From Mesostigma viride (taxonomy: Eukaryota; Streptophyta; Mesostigmatophyceae; Mesostigmatales; Mesostigmataceae): DNA of 64,000 nucleotides. The position numbers and the translations under genes were made by a program. The stretch covers positions 777,199 to 841,198 of the forward strand of contig RPFO01000891.1 in NCBI GenBank assembly GCA_009746045.1, read 5' to 3'. This document shows, in pieces, positions 1 to 11,286 of the stretch. Position 1 is the stretch's first letter; the number at the start of each line of letters is the position of its first letter. Below the pieces are notes generated by a model. The model was given only the letters and a program-made list of their open reading frames with translations. It was not told where the DNA came from and did no database searches.

Positions 1-553
1 CGAGAGGCAATTGCTGCGGGCGCGGCGTCATTCTGGCAGTTGTCCGTATCGCGGGATTCTGATACCAGCTGAATTCCCTAAAATTCAGTTCAAGTCAGGC
101 AGTTGTATCCCACGCCGCACATGGGCAGCAGAGAGTCTATACTGTAGTATCTAGCAGAGAGTCTACAGTCAGGGTACAGTGGTTGTTGTTGTTGTTGTTG
201 TTGCCCGCGCCAGCGATTTCAGATTCTTTGAGGGCGGTCATCAAGTCGTCGGTCGTAATTTGCTATCCCAGATCCTGGAAGTCACCGCGCGTACGAACAT
301 CGGCCGGTCAATGGACACAGAGCCGTGCTTGGCGGGAGCCCGCCAGTGAAGTTGGCAGCCAGAAAGCGCGCGAGAAGATCGATGTCCTTTGCCGGAAGAC
401 GACGGTCTGCATTGCGATATCTACGAGACAGCCACCGCAGTTCTGAAAAATGCGCACGCTCGCTCAACTTTGGCCTTGGCATTGAGATCATCGGCAGCTG
501 AAGTTCTAACGGATAGCTTGGGTCTCTTTACCTCTGTACTGTTGAACAAAAAC
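1..553. other. Upstream region of the CHZ gene
   Basis: This stretch holds no gene I can support. It contains a (GTT)n run near 181-203 and the motif AGAGAGTCTA repeated near 129 and 155. A short open frame on the minus strand (491-282, starting ATG) has no recognisable motif. The segment probably contains the promoter and 5' UTR of the gene starting at 554; part of it could be an upstream exon that I cannot define. Confidence 0.4.
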
Positions 554-1919
554 ATGGGTGAAGGCAAGAAAGAGCTCGCGGAGAAGAAGGATAAGAAGAA
601 GGCGGAAGAGGAACACGAAGAAGAAGAAGAGGACGACGACGACGAGGAGGCAGCGGGAAGCGACGAGGATGATGATGATGATGATGACGATGACGATGAC
701 GACGATGACGACGATGATGACGACGATGATGATGACGAGGAAGGGGGTGATGAGGAAGAAGAGGGGAAGGAGGAGAAGGTAGGGGAACGGATTTGCTGTC
801 CATCTGCCGTCCAAAGCCTCCCCCCTCCCCATCTCCTCCCCCCCTCTCCGCCTCCCTACCTAACGACCCACCCACCCGACTCCTCATCTCTCCTCCCTTA
901 ATACAAATTTTGAGATCAATCCCGGTACTGAATCGAATGGTATGGAGCTATGTTTTGCCATGTGCAGGGTGAGCCCGCCAAGAAGAAGGCGAAGCTGGAC
1001 CAAGGCGGCGCCTCGAGCTCTAAAGGGAAACGGAAAACAGGTATACTGCAAAGCGGCAACAGGTTTACTGGCTGCAAGGTAGCTGTTTACATAACCTTAG
1101 GTATGTTGGAATTGTAAGGCATGGTTCCGCTTTTCTCTCCATGGTTGTCAGGAATAGTAGTGTTCGTACGGTGTTTGCTGTGTCGCCTGCCATGGCTCAT
1201 CTAGATACGGTACTCACACTATGCCTTTTGTTTTTGCATGAACCGTGAGCAGGCGAGGGGAGCGATGATGAGGTCGAAATGAACGTCAAAAACTTGTCGG
1301 GCGACGAGGTTGACACCAGCAACATCATTCAAGGTAGGCGGCCTAAAGAATGGGCAGTCAAAACACTTACTAAATGGTGATGTTGCGAAGCTGTAGGCTG
1401 CGGTTTCGCGTCCAGGCAGGACACGCCACATTTGGGATTCACATCTCTTGGCTCTACATACCTCAGAATGATTGGGTTGAAGCCTGTACTGGCTGCCAGA
1501 AAATGTGAGGCCCCTACCCGGCAGTTTGTTGGTTGCTCTCCTTTGTTCGGGCTTCGTGGAGGTGAATCCTCATCGTAAAAGGGGTCTAATCACCTAGTGC
1601 TTGGCCCTCTTCCTCTCCTGATCCACCCAGAGTCTGGCTGAAGCACCAGAGCACGTGATTCATGCGGCAATAATAAGATGCGTGCTGGTCTTTACCTTCC
1701 TTGCCACCCCTGCCGTTCCGAGTCGCGTTCGCTTGTTGTTTAATACCTTTGTGGTGGTGATATGATTCCTGCTTCTCACACATCCTGCCACTGTCTCACG
1801 TCCTGTTGGTGACATCTCCAGGGAGGACAAGGAGAGCTGCCAGGGGCGCCTCTGGGCTGGCCTTGAAGGCCAAGTACAAGCCCTCCAACCCGGACTCGGA
1901 CGATGATGACAGCGTATGA
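554..1919 (+). CDS. CHZ-motif histone chaperone, four exons
   Basis: Exons 554-778, 968-1040, 1253-1333 and 1822-1919 join through GT-AG introns (phases 0, 1, 1) into a 158-residue protein. The first ATG follows stop codons in the nearby frames. Residues 1-35 are Lys/Glu rich, then comes a run of more than 20 Asp written as a GAT/GAC microsatellite, then a basic PAKKKAK segment that looks like a nuclear localisation signal. Exons 3 and 4 encode DEVDTSNIIQGRTRRAARG, which matches the CHZ motif (NII-x-GRRTR) of Chz1 and HIRIP3 proteins. In that family the motif binds the H2A.Z-H2B dimer and the acidic tract masks histone charge; the protein works in the nucleus. The end is again acidic (DSDDDDSV). 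It is short compared with HIRIP3, and an upstream exon could be missing. The family call rests on one motif plus composition. Confidence 0.75.
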
Positions 1920-1954
1920 CACGGGCGTGATGGACCTTGGATCAGGGTGGGCTC

Positions 1955-2060
1955 CTGCACTAGGGCCCTAAGCCCCTACAGTAGGGGCCCTAAGCATTCA
2001 CTGTAGGGGCGATAAGCGTCTACTACAGGGGCCCCAGGCTTCCACTAGGGACCTAGAGTA
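1955..2060. repeat. Short degenerate tandem repeat in the 3' UTR
   Basis: About four imperfect copies of a unit of roughly 25-30 bp built round CTAC-AGTAGGGGCCCTAAGC lie just after the stop codon of the CHZ gene. The GGGGCCC cores can pair with each other. Confidence 0.6.
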
Positions 2061-2597
2061 GGTTCTTGAGGCCTGCTCATATGCTACCTTTGACTCGGGG
2101 GTGCGAACAGGTCTGGCGGGAGGGGTGGGAAGTGGCGAGCATTAAGTGCCTGCACTATTTTTGCCCTGCTCCGCTGGAATGTGGTCATCGCATGCTTCCA
2201 TGGGATGAGTCGGCCACTCCCGTGATCGACCGCTGCGGGGTGGAGGCAGTAGCCTGAGGCAATTAAATTGACAAAGGGCAAGGAGCACTGCCAGAGGAGC
2301 GGTCCCAGGATACCCTGGGTGCAGGGTGCGAGTGTGTATGGTCTGTATAAACCAGCATGCGGATGTCCTTGTACCACCCTGCCACTTGAGACATGGATGT
2401 GCGCATCTTCAGGAGGACTCGTGTCAGCTGGGAGAGCGAGTTTTTTTCTCCTACAGTTTTTTCGGTTGGTTTTCGTTGTCAACTGTGAGGAGCTCGCCAA
2501 TTGTTTTCCCTGCAGGGTATATCTTTTAGTACAAAGGTGAAACACAGGGATGGGTGTTGAGCGTGCAGTGCTGTATATAAGAGATAGTGTGCAGTGC

Positions 2598-2602
2598 TGT
2601 AA
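2598..2602 (+). terminator. Candidate polyadenylation signal TGTAA
   Basis: TGTAA lies about 680 bases after the CHZ stop codon. In green algae this pentamer, placed shortly before the cleavage site, is the standard polyadenylation signal. No other gene lies between. It is the best candidate for the end of the CHZ transcript, though the motif is short enough to arise by chance. Confidence 0.4.
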
Positions 2603-2707
2603 ATCTACGACAATTTTTTTGCCATTGAGCCACATGGGATTTGGTCCAAGTTCATAGCAGGACGACAAAGGTAACTAATCGTTGATAATAAATTTACTGT
2701 AGTATTC

Positions 2708-3290
2708 CAGTCGGGGTAAAATTGGCTCCAGAGTTCTCAATTCTCAAATTCTCAGAGGGCGGGGGCTGAGGTACCTTCAAATGAAATAAGAGGCATGACT
2801 CTATTAGGGGGGGGGGGGGGGACGGTGTTACAACGGGGGGTACGTACCAATTAGAGGCATGCTTTAGTTACGGCTACTCGAATCAATTCTCAAATTCTCA
2901 GAGTGCGGGGGCTGAGGTTGACTGGTAGTACTGTACGATGGTGTTGGACGGAATTTCGGTCAGCGTTGCGGACTTTGCATCTCACGTTGTACATGGAAAA
3001 GAGCCATTGCGTCGCGCTGTGCTGTGGCGAACTTATTCTCCGCCGTCGAATGGCACCGTCGATGCTCGTCGATTAACCCAACGCAAGCCATGTACCAAAA
3101 TAAGTACAAAAAAGCGCGGCGGCATCTTTCGGCGAGTTTGGTAAGTTACAGATATTGAAGCCCGGCGACTCCGCGTCAAGCAGTCCGCAGGTAGTCCGCC
3201 GGCGTGAATGAAGTGAGAATTTTGAGATTTTGAGAGTTTGAGAGTTCGGCACATCCTAGTCGGGGTAAAATTGGTTTAAGGCAAAATTGG
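2708..3290. repeat. Degenerate repeat with CGGGGTAAAATTGG ends
   Basis: The motif AGTCGGGGTAAAATTGG occurs at about 2710 and again at about 3258. Inside, TTCTCAATTCTCAAATTCTCAG (near 2735 and 2884) faces its inverted partner made of TGAGAATTTTGAGATTTTGAG near 3210-3245. A G run lies at 2810-2821. This looks like a decayed non-autonomous transposon or two overlapping fragments. No coding capacity is recognisable. Confidence 0.45.
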
Positions 3291-3469
3291 TTCCAGTCCT
3301 GAAATGTAGAACTAACTTAAACTTCACCCCGTGAATCTGTCCCCCCTTCTTGTTGTGTAGCAATCAGGGATTGGAAGGACAGTAATCCTTTATTATTGTG
3401 TCCCGCGACCAGCTCGCGTGCAGTTTGATATAGGGAGTGCATGATGAATTATTATTTCATCACTCATTA

Positions 3470-3620
3470 GCCAGTGACTGTGTCATGTGGGTGCCAATAC
3501 AGAGTAGAGGAACCTTCAACCCCTACACACAATGGCCTGCGCTGGTTGTCTCTTTGACAATGAGAAGGGGGGAGGGCGCCCTAGCTTCTCTCAGTGCCAC
3601 TCAGTGGGCAGGCCCCGGAT
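3470..3620 (-). repeat. Retroposon 3' fragment with a small insertion
   Basis: Read on the minus strand, this matches the segment at 57330-57440 (TATAGGGGTTTTAAGGTTCC...GGTGCCAATACAG in inverse order). It is broken by about 23 bases, GCCTGCGCTGGTTGTCTCTTTG, flanked by ACAATG on both sides. Those bases are the tip of the inverted-repeat element found whole at 57897-58628. The host fragment resembles the 3' part of a LINE or SINE. Confidence 0.55.
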
Positions 3621-3950
3621 GAATTCATGCATGATTAATTGTGAATAAGTGTCACGGACGCGAGCTATGTCATCCGGGCGCCCACTATGCACAAGACCGG
3701 TGACGTGCGCAAGGAATTTGTTTTCTACGCATTTTCGACAAAGGCTAGTGACCGGGGGGGGGACACTAGCACTTGCAGCATAGGGGCAGGGGCAGGCGCG
3801 CCGGGCCAGGCACAGTCGGGCGCGCAGCATAAGAGCGGACGAAAGTGTACGTGCGCGCGCGCCGGGCCAGGCATAGCTGGGCGCGCAGCACTGACTTGAG
3901 CGGACGGCAGCACAACTGCGCAGCGTCGAGAGGATCATACGCGAGTTAGT

Positions 3951-4021
3951 GGACACCTGGAGCTGGAGCTGGAGCTGGACTGCTGGAGCTGGAGCTGGAG
4001 CTGGAGCTGGACTGCTGGACT
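3951..4021 (+). repeat. CTGGAG microsatellite
   Basis: Two blocks of (CTGGAG)n are separated by CTGCTGG. The repeat keeps frames open on both strands, which explains the long but meaningless open frames there. A pair of longer repeats, GCGCGCCGGGCCAGGCA(C/T)AG, lies just upstream at 3797 and 3855. Confidence 0.7.
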
Positions 4022-4930
4022 TCATCAGCGCCGAGGCTATTGACAGGCCAGGTGTCTTTGTGGTGTAGAATAGCGGGTCAACGTCATGAGGACTGGACAG
4101 AAAATGGAAAAGGACAATTTGCGGTGCGGAGCCAGATCGCTGGAATGAGTGCGAAATCGCTGGCAGCCCTACAAAGGGATTTCTTCTAGAAAGGAAAGAT
4201 TAGAAGCAATGTTTGCTGGGCCACTCACACGCAAGGTGTGAGCGTGCAGATTGTCTGAAGGATATTATGCTTCGACCTTGGTGGTCGTGACTCAATGCCG
4301 GACATTCCCAGGGACAGAAATGCCGGAGCCTCTAGGAGATGAGATCGGCAACAGGGTAGCAATTTAGATTTGTCGGGATGCCTTCCTGCTTTTGTTGGCA
4401 TGTGTGGTAGAAAGCCAGGACGGCAACTGGAATGCGGTTTCTATTTGCATGGTTCGGGCAGCAAGATAGTTTTGGCATTCCTGGCTGGACTTACAAGTGT
4501 GGCGTGTGTCATGCGTGTGGCATGACGAATGGTTTGGTTCATAGTCGAAGAGGACTCTCACGTAGCGTGTAGTCTCTTCGAGTTTCTCGTGAGTGGCCTT
4601 CGTGTTTCTCCCTTTCCTTGGGAGCAAGGCCGGTAGCATGTCATGGAGCGCTGCCTAACTGCGGGCTCGTGAGCATGGAGTGCATCGATATTGAGACTAT
4701 CAACGTGTTGTAATTGTGTTAACTTTCTCAATAAATTCCGCATGTGCGGCTTCATCATCAGACTGTGCAAAGTGTGTGTTGTGAAAGTGCTCATTGTTCT
4801 ATAGCAGGGGAGGCAAAAGCATCATCTTGCACCATCATCATTGTCGCCATTAGATTAGTTGGAGCGTCTAGAGTAACGCCCCAGCAAGGATAGTCAAACG
4901 CGGCACGCGACGGTACACAAGGGGATCAAT
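4022..4930. other. No gene recognised
   Basis: I see no coding region, LTR or terminal repeat here. A small hairpin (CACTCACACGC-AAGGTGTGAGCG) lies near 4224. The stretch probably belongs to the 5' side of the old gypsy element or to older decayed repeats. Confidence 0.4.
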
Positions 4931-5439
4931 AAGGTGGTCATCAGGCACGAGGGACAGTTCCTTGTCCTCGGCTGAGAACCCTCCTTTCGTTCACGTGCTC
5001 TGCAATGCTCAAGGCCCGTCCCACCAGTGCTGATGGGATGCACGGCCGATGCTTATCACGCACAGCCCCCCCAGCTGCCGTGACCTCGGCCCCATCCAGA
5101 CCTCCACCACCGCGTGGCGATCGCGCGACCCAACCTCGACACGGTTGACCGTCGAGACACGCACTGCATGCCCCAGTGTCCGAGCTGTAGCAGCTCACTG
5201 GGATGCTTGCTTGGCGCAATGATGGTGCGTCACCGTCTCTGTCAACGATGTACACCGCGCAGCCTTCCCACATGCGTAACTCGAGCCGCATGGGAAACAT
5301 GACCTCCATGCCGACCAGCACGTCACCAACGCGGTGCGGCAGCAACAAATTTCTCAACTCCCGCAGCAATCTCAGTCACAAGTGGCTGTCGCGACAACCG
5401 AAGGTAACTTCTGTGCCGATGTTCTGGCAGAGTCGCGGG

Positions 5440-6480
5440 TGTTGTCCGAAGGGGTTGTCTTGCTGGAATTGTTTGCTGCATGGGATGGGAGGGGGGCTGG
5501 CTGGTTTTCTCGCTGCAGGCGGTACTGTCATGCATGCCACACGTTGATCGCCATGGAGCCGTCTCCTACCGCTCGGGCAGTGTACAGGCATCACTGTGCC
5601 CATGCAGTTGTCTGTCCTGTATTGTATCCATCTCAGTTTCCTCCGTCTGCATGGACAGATCCATTTGGGGAGTGCCCTCAGGATATCCGTGCTATTGGGG
5701 AGGTTCATGTGCGAGGCCTTTTGAGGTGGCACAAGAGGATAGACCTCGTTCTCGCGGGCTGGGAATGTCAAGGGTTGAGTCAGGCCGGCGTAGGACGCGG
5801 GCTTGCGGATCCTCGGAGCGGGTTGTTTTGGGATCTTCGAGTCGTTGGACTCTTGCAGCAGCTGCAGGACCAGCCACTAGCGTATCTTTTTGAGAACATG
5901 GTGGCCGACGACAGCCCTCACGGCTCACGAGGTAGTGCATGAGGAAGGACTGGGCCCAGATCGTGGACATCTTAGGGGCACCAGTCACGTGCGACAATGC
6001 AGGATTGGGCGGGCTCGTGAACCCACGTACAGGTACCGCGCATTCAGATGGACCAACCTTGCACTCACCACCACCATCCAGGCAGTGGTAGATGCGATCA
6101 CACGACAGCACGACGGCATGCCCGCGCGGAGGTGGCCGGCGCTGCCACCACATTTGGTCACGCAGCGGGTAGACGTCGCCGATCGGCACCCTTACGCGCC
6201 CGTCATGCAATCACGTAGGTAAGCCTATGTGCGTTCTTCCCACCTTGCATGGTTAGTTACCAGGGGTCATCGGCCTACAGGGACCGGGGCAAGGGTTTGC
6301 CGGTATGGGACACCGGTACGGGTTTGTTGGTGCAGCCGCCCGCTGAGTTTCGTGAGGTTAGCATGGGGTTCCATGTGGGGGCGTCCGCCGCTGAGGGGGT
6401 TTTAGAGGCCACTATAGGTGGTCTCTCGTTGGGCAAGCCATGTCAGCCTTCCAGGTTGGGTATGTTCTGCGGGCCGCAAT
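5440..6480 (+). pseudogene. Cytosine-5 DNA methyltransferase domain of the gypsy element
   Basis: The translation shows family landmarks in order: a motif-I-like segment (VLLELFAAWDGRGAG) near 5460, the motif-IV region (DLVLAGWECQGLSQAG) near 5750 followed by DPRSGLFWDL, the ENV-like segment (AYLFENM) near 5885, then AGLGG...NPRT...WTNLA near 6000-6060 and a closing FREVSMGF segment near 6350. This layout matches C5 methyltransferases that have been described inside retrotransposons of some algae and land-plant relatives. It lies directly upstream of, and on the same strand as, the gypsy RT, so it is a part of the element and not a host gene. The copy is a broken fossil. Confidence 0.8.
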
Positions 6481-6904
6481 GCAAGTGCGCCAGGGTGCCC
6501 AGGGAGACATCCCCACACCGCCACCGCCTGTCAGTGCCCACGCGGCTGGTGTCCGGCCAACAGCGTCCGGCGGCACTGGGTCGCCATGGAGATCGCGGCT
6601 GCTTCAACTATATGGAGCGTTATCCTCATGACGTCCTTAATGTTGTCCAGCACGGTGTTCGCTGGAGCGCCCACCCTGCAGCAATCGGTTGGTCGCGCAG
6701 TCCGTGCCATTCAGCAGCTAGGTGAGCGTCACACCCGGTGTAGCCGCATTTTCCCTTTTTCACGATGCCGCTGTCAGGGGGACTTGTCTCGACAGTAGGA
6801 GTGCCGCAGTCGCAGATCCTGCTGCCTCTCACATACGGGCCATCGGTGAGCACCTCATCGCCGCGCAACGCAAGGCTATGGAGCACTGGTTGCATTCTGC
6901 ACGC

Positions 6905-8485
6905 TCAGTTTTCGCTTTCAGCAGTGAAGAACTAGGGTGCTACAATGGGGGCTGCATGGGAGTCCTGCCACGAGATACGGATCAGCCCTTATTCAGGCGG
7001 CAGCATAGGCTGAGCTTGGCTGAGCTGGAATTCGTAGATGCTAACTGTCGAGAGCTAGAGGCAGCTTGGATTTTCCGCGCTTCATCCTCCAGTTATGCAG
7101 CCATGCCACAGTGGTTGCACCCAAGAAGGATACCATCACAGGCGGGTACGTGGACAGGTATGCGCATGGCCACTGACCTGCGCGTCAGCTGAACGCGCAC
7201 ACTCCTGTTGATAGGTACCCCACGCCTCGAGGGTCGATGATGTTTTGGAAAAAATATCTCCCCAGGTCAAGTATGTGTCGTCGCTAGATTTGCATAGCGG
7301 CTTCCATTGCAGATCAAGGTCGTAGAGGCAGATCAGCGCAATTAATTAAGCTGGCCTTTTGGGGTGGGACCCGCCTGTACGAGTGGCTTCGCATGCCATT
7401 CGGACATCGCAACGCTAGTGCGGTGTTCCAACCTGCCATGGACCAGGTGCTGGCAGGGTTGCCATTTGCAGCCTGCTACATAGACGATGTCATTGTCTTT
7501 AGCGAGACGTTTGACCAGCACTTAGCTCGTGAACCTCGATCAGGTTCGGATCGCCCTAGATAAGGCCAACCTGCGGCTGCACCCTGAAAAGTGCAAGTTC
7601 GCACAACAGACCATAGGGTTTCTTGGTCATCATATTGTACCAGGTGGCCGGACCCCTGAGGCAGCCAAAGTGGAAGCCATCAGCAATTAACGCCGCACGG
7701 CCGCAGTGCCCATCGACATCTCGGCGGGGTGCGCGCGTATCTCGGGCTAGCTGGCTATTATCGCGGATATATTCAGAATTTCAGCACCAAAGTGAAACCC
7801 CTGACTGCATGAGTTGTTGAAGAAGGGCAATGTCTGGGCGTGGGGTCCGGCTCAGCAGCGAGCCATCGATACCATCAAACAGGAACTGACTGCCGCTCCT
7901 ATCCTACGCGCCCCCGACTATGCTCTGCCCTTCATACTTTACACCGATTGGTCCAAGGTAGGCCTAGGGGCTGTGCTTGCACAAAAGGACGATGCGGCCG
8001 GGGCGCGAGCATGTTATCGCGTACGCTAGTCGGAGCAACAACCCTGCCGAGAGTCGGTTACTACTCGTCCTACGAGGGGAAAGCGTTAGCCGTTGTGTGG
8101 GGCTGTGGGCCATCAAGCACTTCAGGCCATATCTCTTTGGGCGGGTGTTCACACTTGTCACTGATCACCAGCCCCTACTGTGGTTGATGACCAGCGACAA
8201 ACTCACAGCCGGGTAATTAAGCTGGCCCGGTGGGCAATGATCATTCAGGAGTACAGGCCACCTGACAATCGTCCATCGGCCAGGTGTGCATGGATCACTC
8301 CAACGCGGACGTCCTGTCCAGGTAGTGCTCTACCAACCACTGTTGACAACACCAGTGCGCGGGCCCTAGGGGCCGAGAGCTCGCCTGGGTCTGTGGTTAT
8401 TGTTAATGCTGCAGGCTTCGCTGACGCCGACGCCGAGGCAGACTGGCGCACAGTCGAGTATACAGTCGCAGACTTTGAGGCAACT
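6905..8485 (+). pseudogene. Gypsy reverse transcriptase and RNase H
   Basis: RT landmarks include the segment RMATDLRVLNAHTPVDRYPTP (near 7165-7225), SSLDLHSGFH (near 7270), a MPFGHRNASAVFQ stretch (near 7390), YIDDVIVFSE (near 7480) and FLGHHI (near 7620). RNase H follows with APILRAPDY, YTDWSKVGLGAVLAQ and VTDHQPLLWL up to about 8210. Order and spacing are those of Ty3/gypsy. The region is a fossil with several breaks, and is cut on the downstream side by the foldback-like element. Confidence 0.9.
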
Positions 8486-8681
8486 TAGCAGCAATGCAGT
8501 TCACCCTTCTTCCTTCACCCCTGCCGCTGGCCTCCTCGCGTTGGAGGAAGGTAATTCTCCGTCCTTTGAGATTGGAGGGGATTCATAAGTGTTTGCTCAA
8601 TTTCATAAATTTTACTCAATTTTTCCACATGTGATTAAATCCTTATATTTGTCAATAAAGCAGGGGTCATCCAGCCTTCAG

Positions 8682-10584
8682 ACCATGAAAATAGACCACC
8701 CACAAAAATTGGGCTCATTCTGAGCTCAAATGGTGACATGTGACAGCATACATGTGCAGTTTTTCGTCATTTTCCCCCTTTTCTTACATGAAACAAATAT
8801 GAATAGTGAACAAATGAACTCATATCAGGCTGGATTCTTGCAGGCAGCATTTATACCATGAAAATAGACCACCCACAAAAATTGGGCTCATTCTGAGCTC
8901 AAATGGTGACATGTGACAGCATACATGTGCAGTTTTTCGTCATTTCCCCCCTTTTCTTACATGAAACAAATATGAACAGTGAACAAATGAACTCGTATCA
9001 GGCTGGGTTCTTGCAGGCAGCATCTATACCATGAAAATAGACCACCCACAAAAATTGGGCTCATTCTGAGCTCAAATGGTGACATGTGACCGCATACATG
9101 TGCAGTTTTTCGTCATTTTCCCCCTTTTCTTACATGCAACAAATATGAATAGTGAACAAATGAACTCATATCAGGCTGGATTCTTGCAGGCAGCATCTAG
9201 ACCATGAAAATAGACCACCCACAAAAATTGGGCTCATTCTGAGCTCAAATGGTGACATGTGACAGCATACATGTGCAGTTTTTCGTCATTTTCCCCCTTT
9301 TCTTACATGAAACAAATATGAACAGTGAACAAATGAACTCATATCAGGCTGGGTTCTTGCAGGCAGCATCTAGACCATGAAAATAGACCTCCCTCAAAAA
9401 TTGGGCTCATTCTGAGCTCAAATGGTGACATTTGACCGCATACATGTGCAGTTTTTCGTCATTTTCCCCCTTTTCTTACATGAAACAAATATGAATAGTG
9501 AACAAATGAACTCATATCAGGCTGGATTCTTGCAGGCAGCATCTAGACCATGAAAATAGACCACCCACAAAAATTGGGCTCATTCTGAGCTCAAATGGTG
9601 ACATGTGACAGCATACATGTGCAGTTTTTCGTCATTTTCCCCCTTTTCTTACATGAAACAAATATGAACAGTGAACAAATGAACTCATATCAGGCTGGGT
9701 TCTTGCAGGCAGCATCTAGACCATGAAAATAGACCACCCACAAAAATTGGGCTCATTCTGAGCTCAAATGGTGACATTTGACCGCATACATGTGCAGTTT
9801 TTCGTCATTTTCCCCCTTTTCTTACATGAAACAAATATGAATAGTGGACAAATGAACTCATATCAGGCTGGATTCTTGCAGGCAGCATGTAGACCATGAA
9901 AATAGACCACCCACAAAAATTGGGCTCATTCTGAGCTCAAATGGTGACATGTGACAGCATACATGTGCAGTTTTTCGTCATTTTCCCCCTTTTCTTACAT
10001 GCAACAAATATGAATAGTGGACAAATGAACTCATTTCAGGCTGGATTCTTGCAGGCAGCATTTATACCATGAAAATAGACCACCCACGAAAATTGGGCTC
10101 ATTCTGAGCTCAAATGGTGACATGTGACAGCATACATGTGCAGTTTTTCGTCATTTTCCCCCTTTTCTTACATGAAACAAATATGAATAGTGAACAAATG
10201 AACTCATATCAGGCTGGATTCTTGCAGGCAGCATTTATACCATGAAAATAGACCACCCACGAAAATTGGGCTCATTTTGAGCTCAAATGGTGACATGTGA
10301 CAGCATACATGTGCAGTTTTTCGTCATTTTCCCCCTTTTCTTACATGAAACAAATATGAATAGTGAACAAATGAACTCATTTCAGGCTGGATTCTTGCAG
10401 GCAGCATCTAGACCATGAAAATAGACCACCCACAAAAATTGGGCTCATTCTGAGCTCAAATGGTGACATGTGACAGCATACATTTGCAGTTTTTCGTCAT
10501 TTTCTCGGTTAACTTACATGAAACAAATATGAATAGTGAACAAATGAACTCATATCAAGTTGGATTCTTGCAGGCAGCATTTAG
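8682..10584 (+). repeat. 173-bp tandem array, left arm (11 units)
   Basis: Units start at 8682 and recur every 173 bases exactly up to 10412, without length changes. Each begins ACCATGAAAATAGACC and contains TTCTGAGCTCAAATGG and CATACATGTGCAG. Units 1-7 alternate between two types (GAATAG/CTGGATTC and GAACAG/CTGGGTTC), that is a 346-bp higher-order repeat. The last unit is the most divergent. Confidence 0.95.
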
Positions 10585-10837
10585 AAAATGCACATTGCCA
10601 GCTTTTACGTCATATCCCATTGAAAAAAAATAGATGAGCCATGAGCCATGAAACCTGTTCACCCAAATATGGTTTTATCCCATTTGATATATGTTCTACC
10701 AATTGTAAGGACATGTAATAAACCTATGAACCAAGGTCATAAGACACGGAATGTGTTGATCACAAGGCTGCTAGCCGCAAAGCATGCACCGAGAAGGTAG
10801 GGCAGCCATGAAAAATTAAAAGCCACATGCGGCAAGG

Positions 10838-11119
10838 CTAGTCATCAGAGTCTGAATCAGGAATGATGGGAGGCCGGCGCTTGTGGCGCGGGGTGGCCTT
10901 GGCTTGCTTCATTGCCGTGGAACGCTGGGCGACCTGCTTGCGAATGCACTCAGTAATGTCCGCCTTCCCTCGCGCAATGCTCGCAGGTGGAAGATTTGGC
11001 AACTGCACACCGGGGCATGCGCAAAGCGCAGCCTGCACCTCATCAAATCCCACTATTTCATCGTCGCCATCGGAGTATAGCAGATGGGCCATGTCGTGCT
11101 CCTTACTAAAGGCCGTCAC
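10838..11119 (-). CDS. Hypothetical protein, last exon, inside foldback-like element
   Basis: An open frame of about 90 codons ends with a strongly acidic tail (IIPDSDSDD, stop at 10838) after a basic stretch (ATPRHKRRPP). The first in-frame codon of the open stretch is GTG, not ATG, so it is most likely the 3' exon of a longer spliced gene read leftwards. Composition is protein-like (DMAHLLYSDGDDEIVGFDEVQAALCACPG). I do not recognise a family. As the only convincing coding stretch in the core of the element, it may be the end of its transposase or an accessory protein. Confidence 0.45.
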   Translation of the reverse strand: MTAFSKEHDMAHLLYSDGDDEIVGFDEVQAALCACPGVQLPNLPPASIARGKADITECIRKQVAQRSTAMKQAKATPRHKRRPPIIPDSDSDD

Positions 11120-11286
11120 GAGCGATTATTCTAGCTCCGCAAAATTATTGCAATCAGCCAATTTGATCGAATTCACCATCGTCTCGCTCGGGGTTGGCAC
11201 GCCTCTCCCAATGATGCCTCTCCTGCCTCTTTTGTGGCTCGATCTTCCACCGACTCAGCGCGGCGTATGAAAGTTCCATTCATGCA

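Noticed and set aside
506-887. Antisense open frames over the poly-Asp tract (His-rich or Val/Ile-rich)
   Set aside because: They mirror the GAT/GAC repeat of the CHZ gene and have no family features.
2084-2668. 194-codon minus-strand open frame downstream of the CHZ gene
   Set aside because: No protein-like motif, and the region is best explained as the long 3' UTR of the CHZ gene.
5440-6480. Host DNA methyltransferase gene
   Set aside because: It is continuous in strand and order with a gypsy RT, lacks introns or extra host domains, and is decayed to the same degree as the retroelement.
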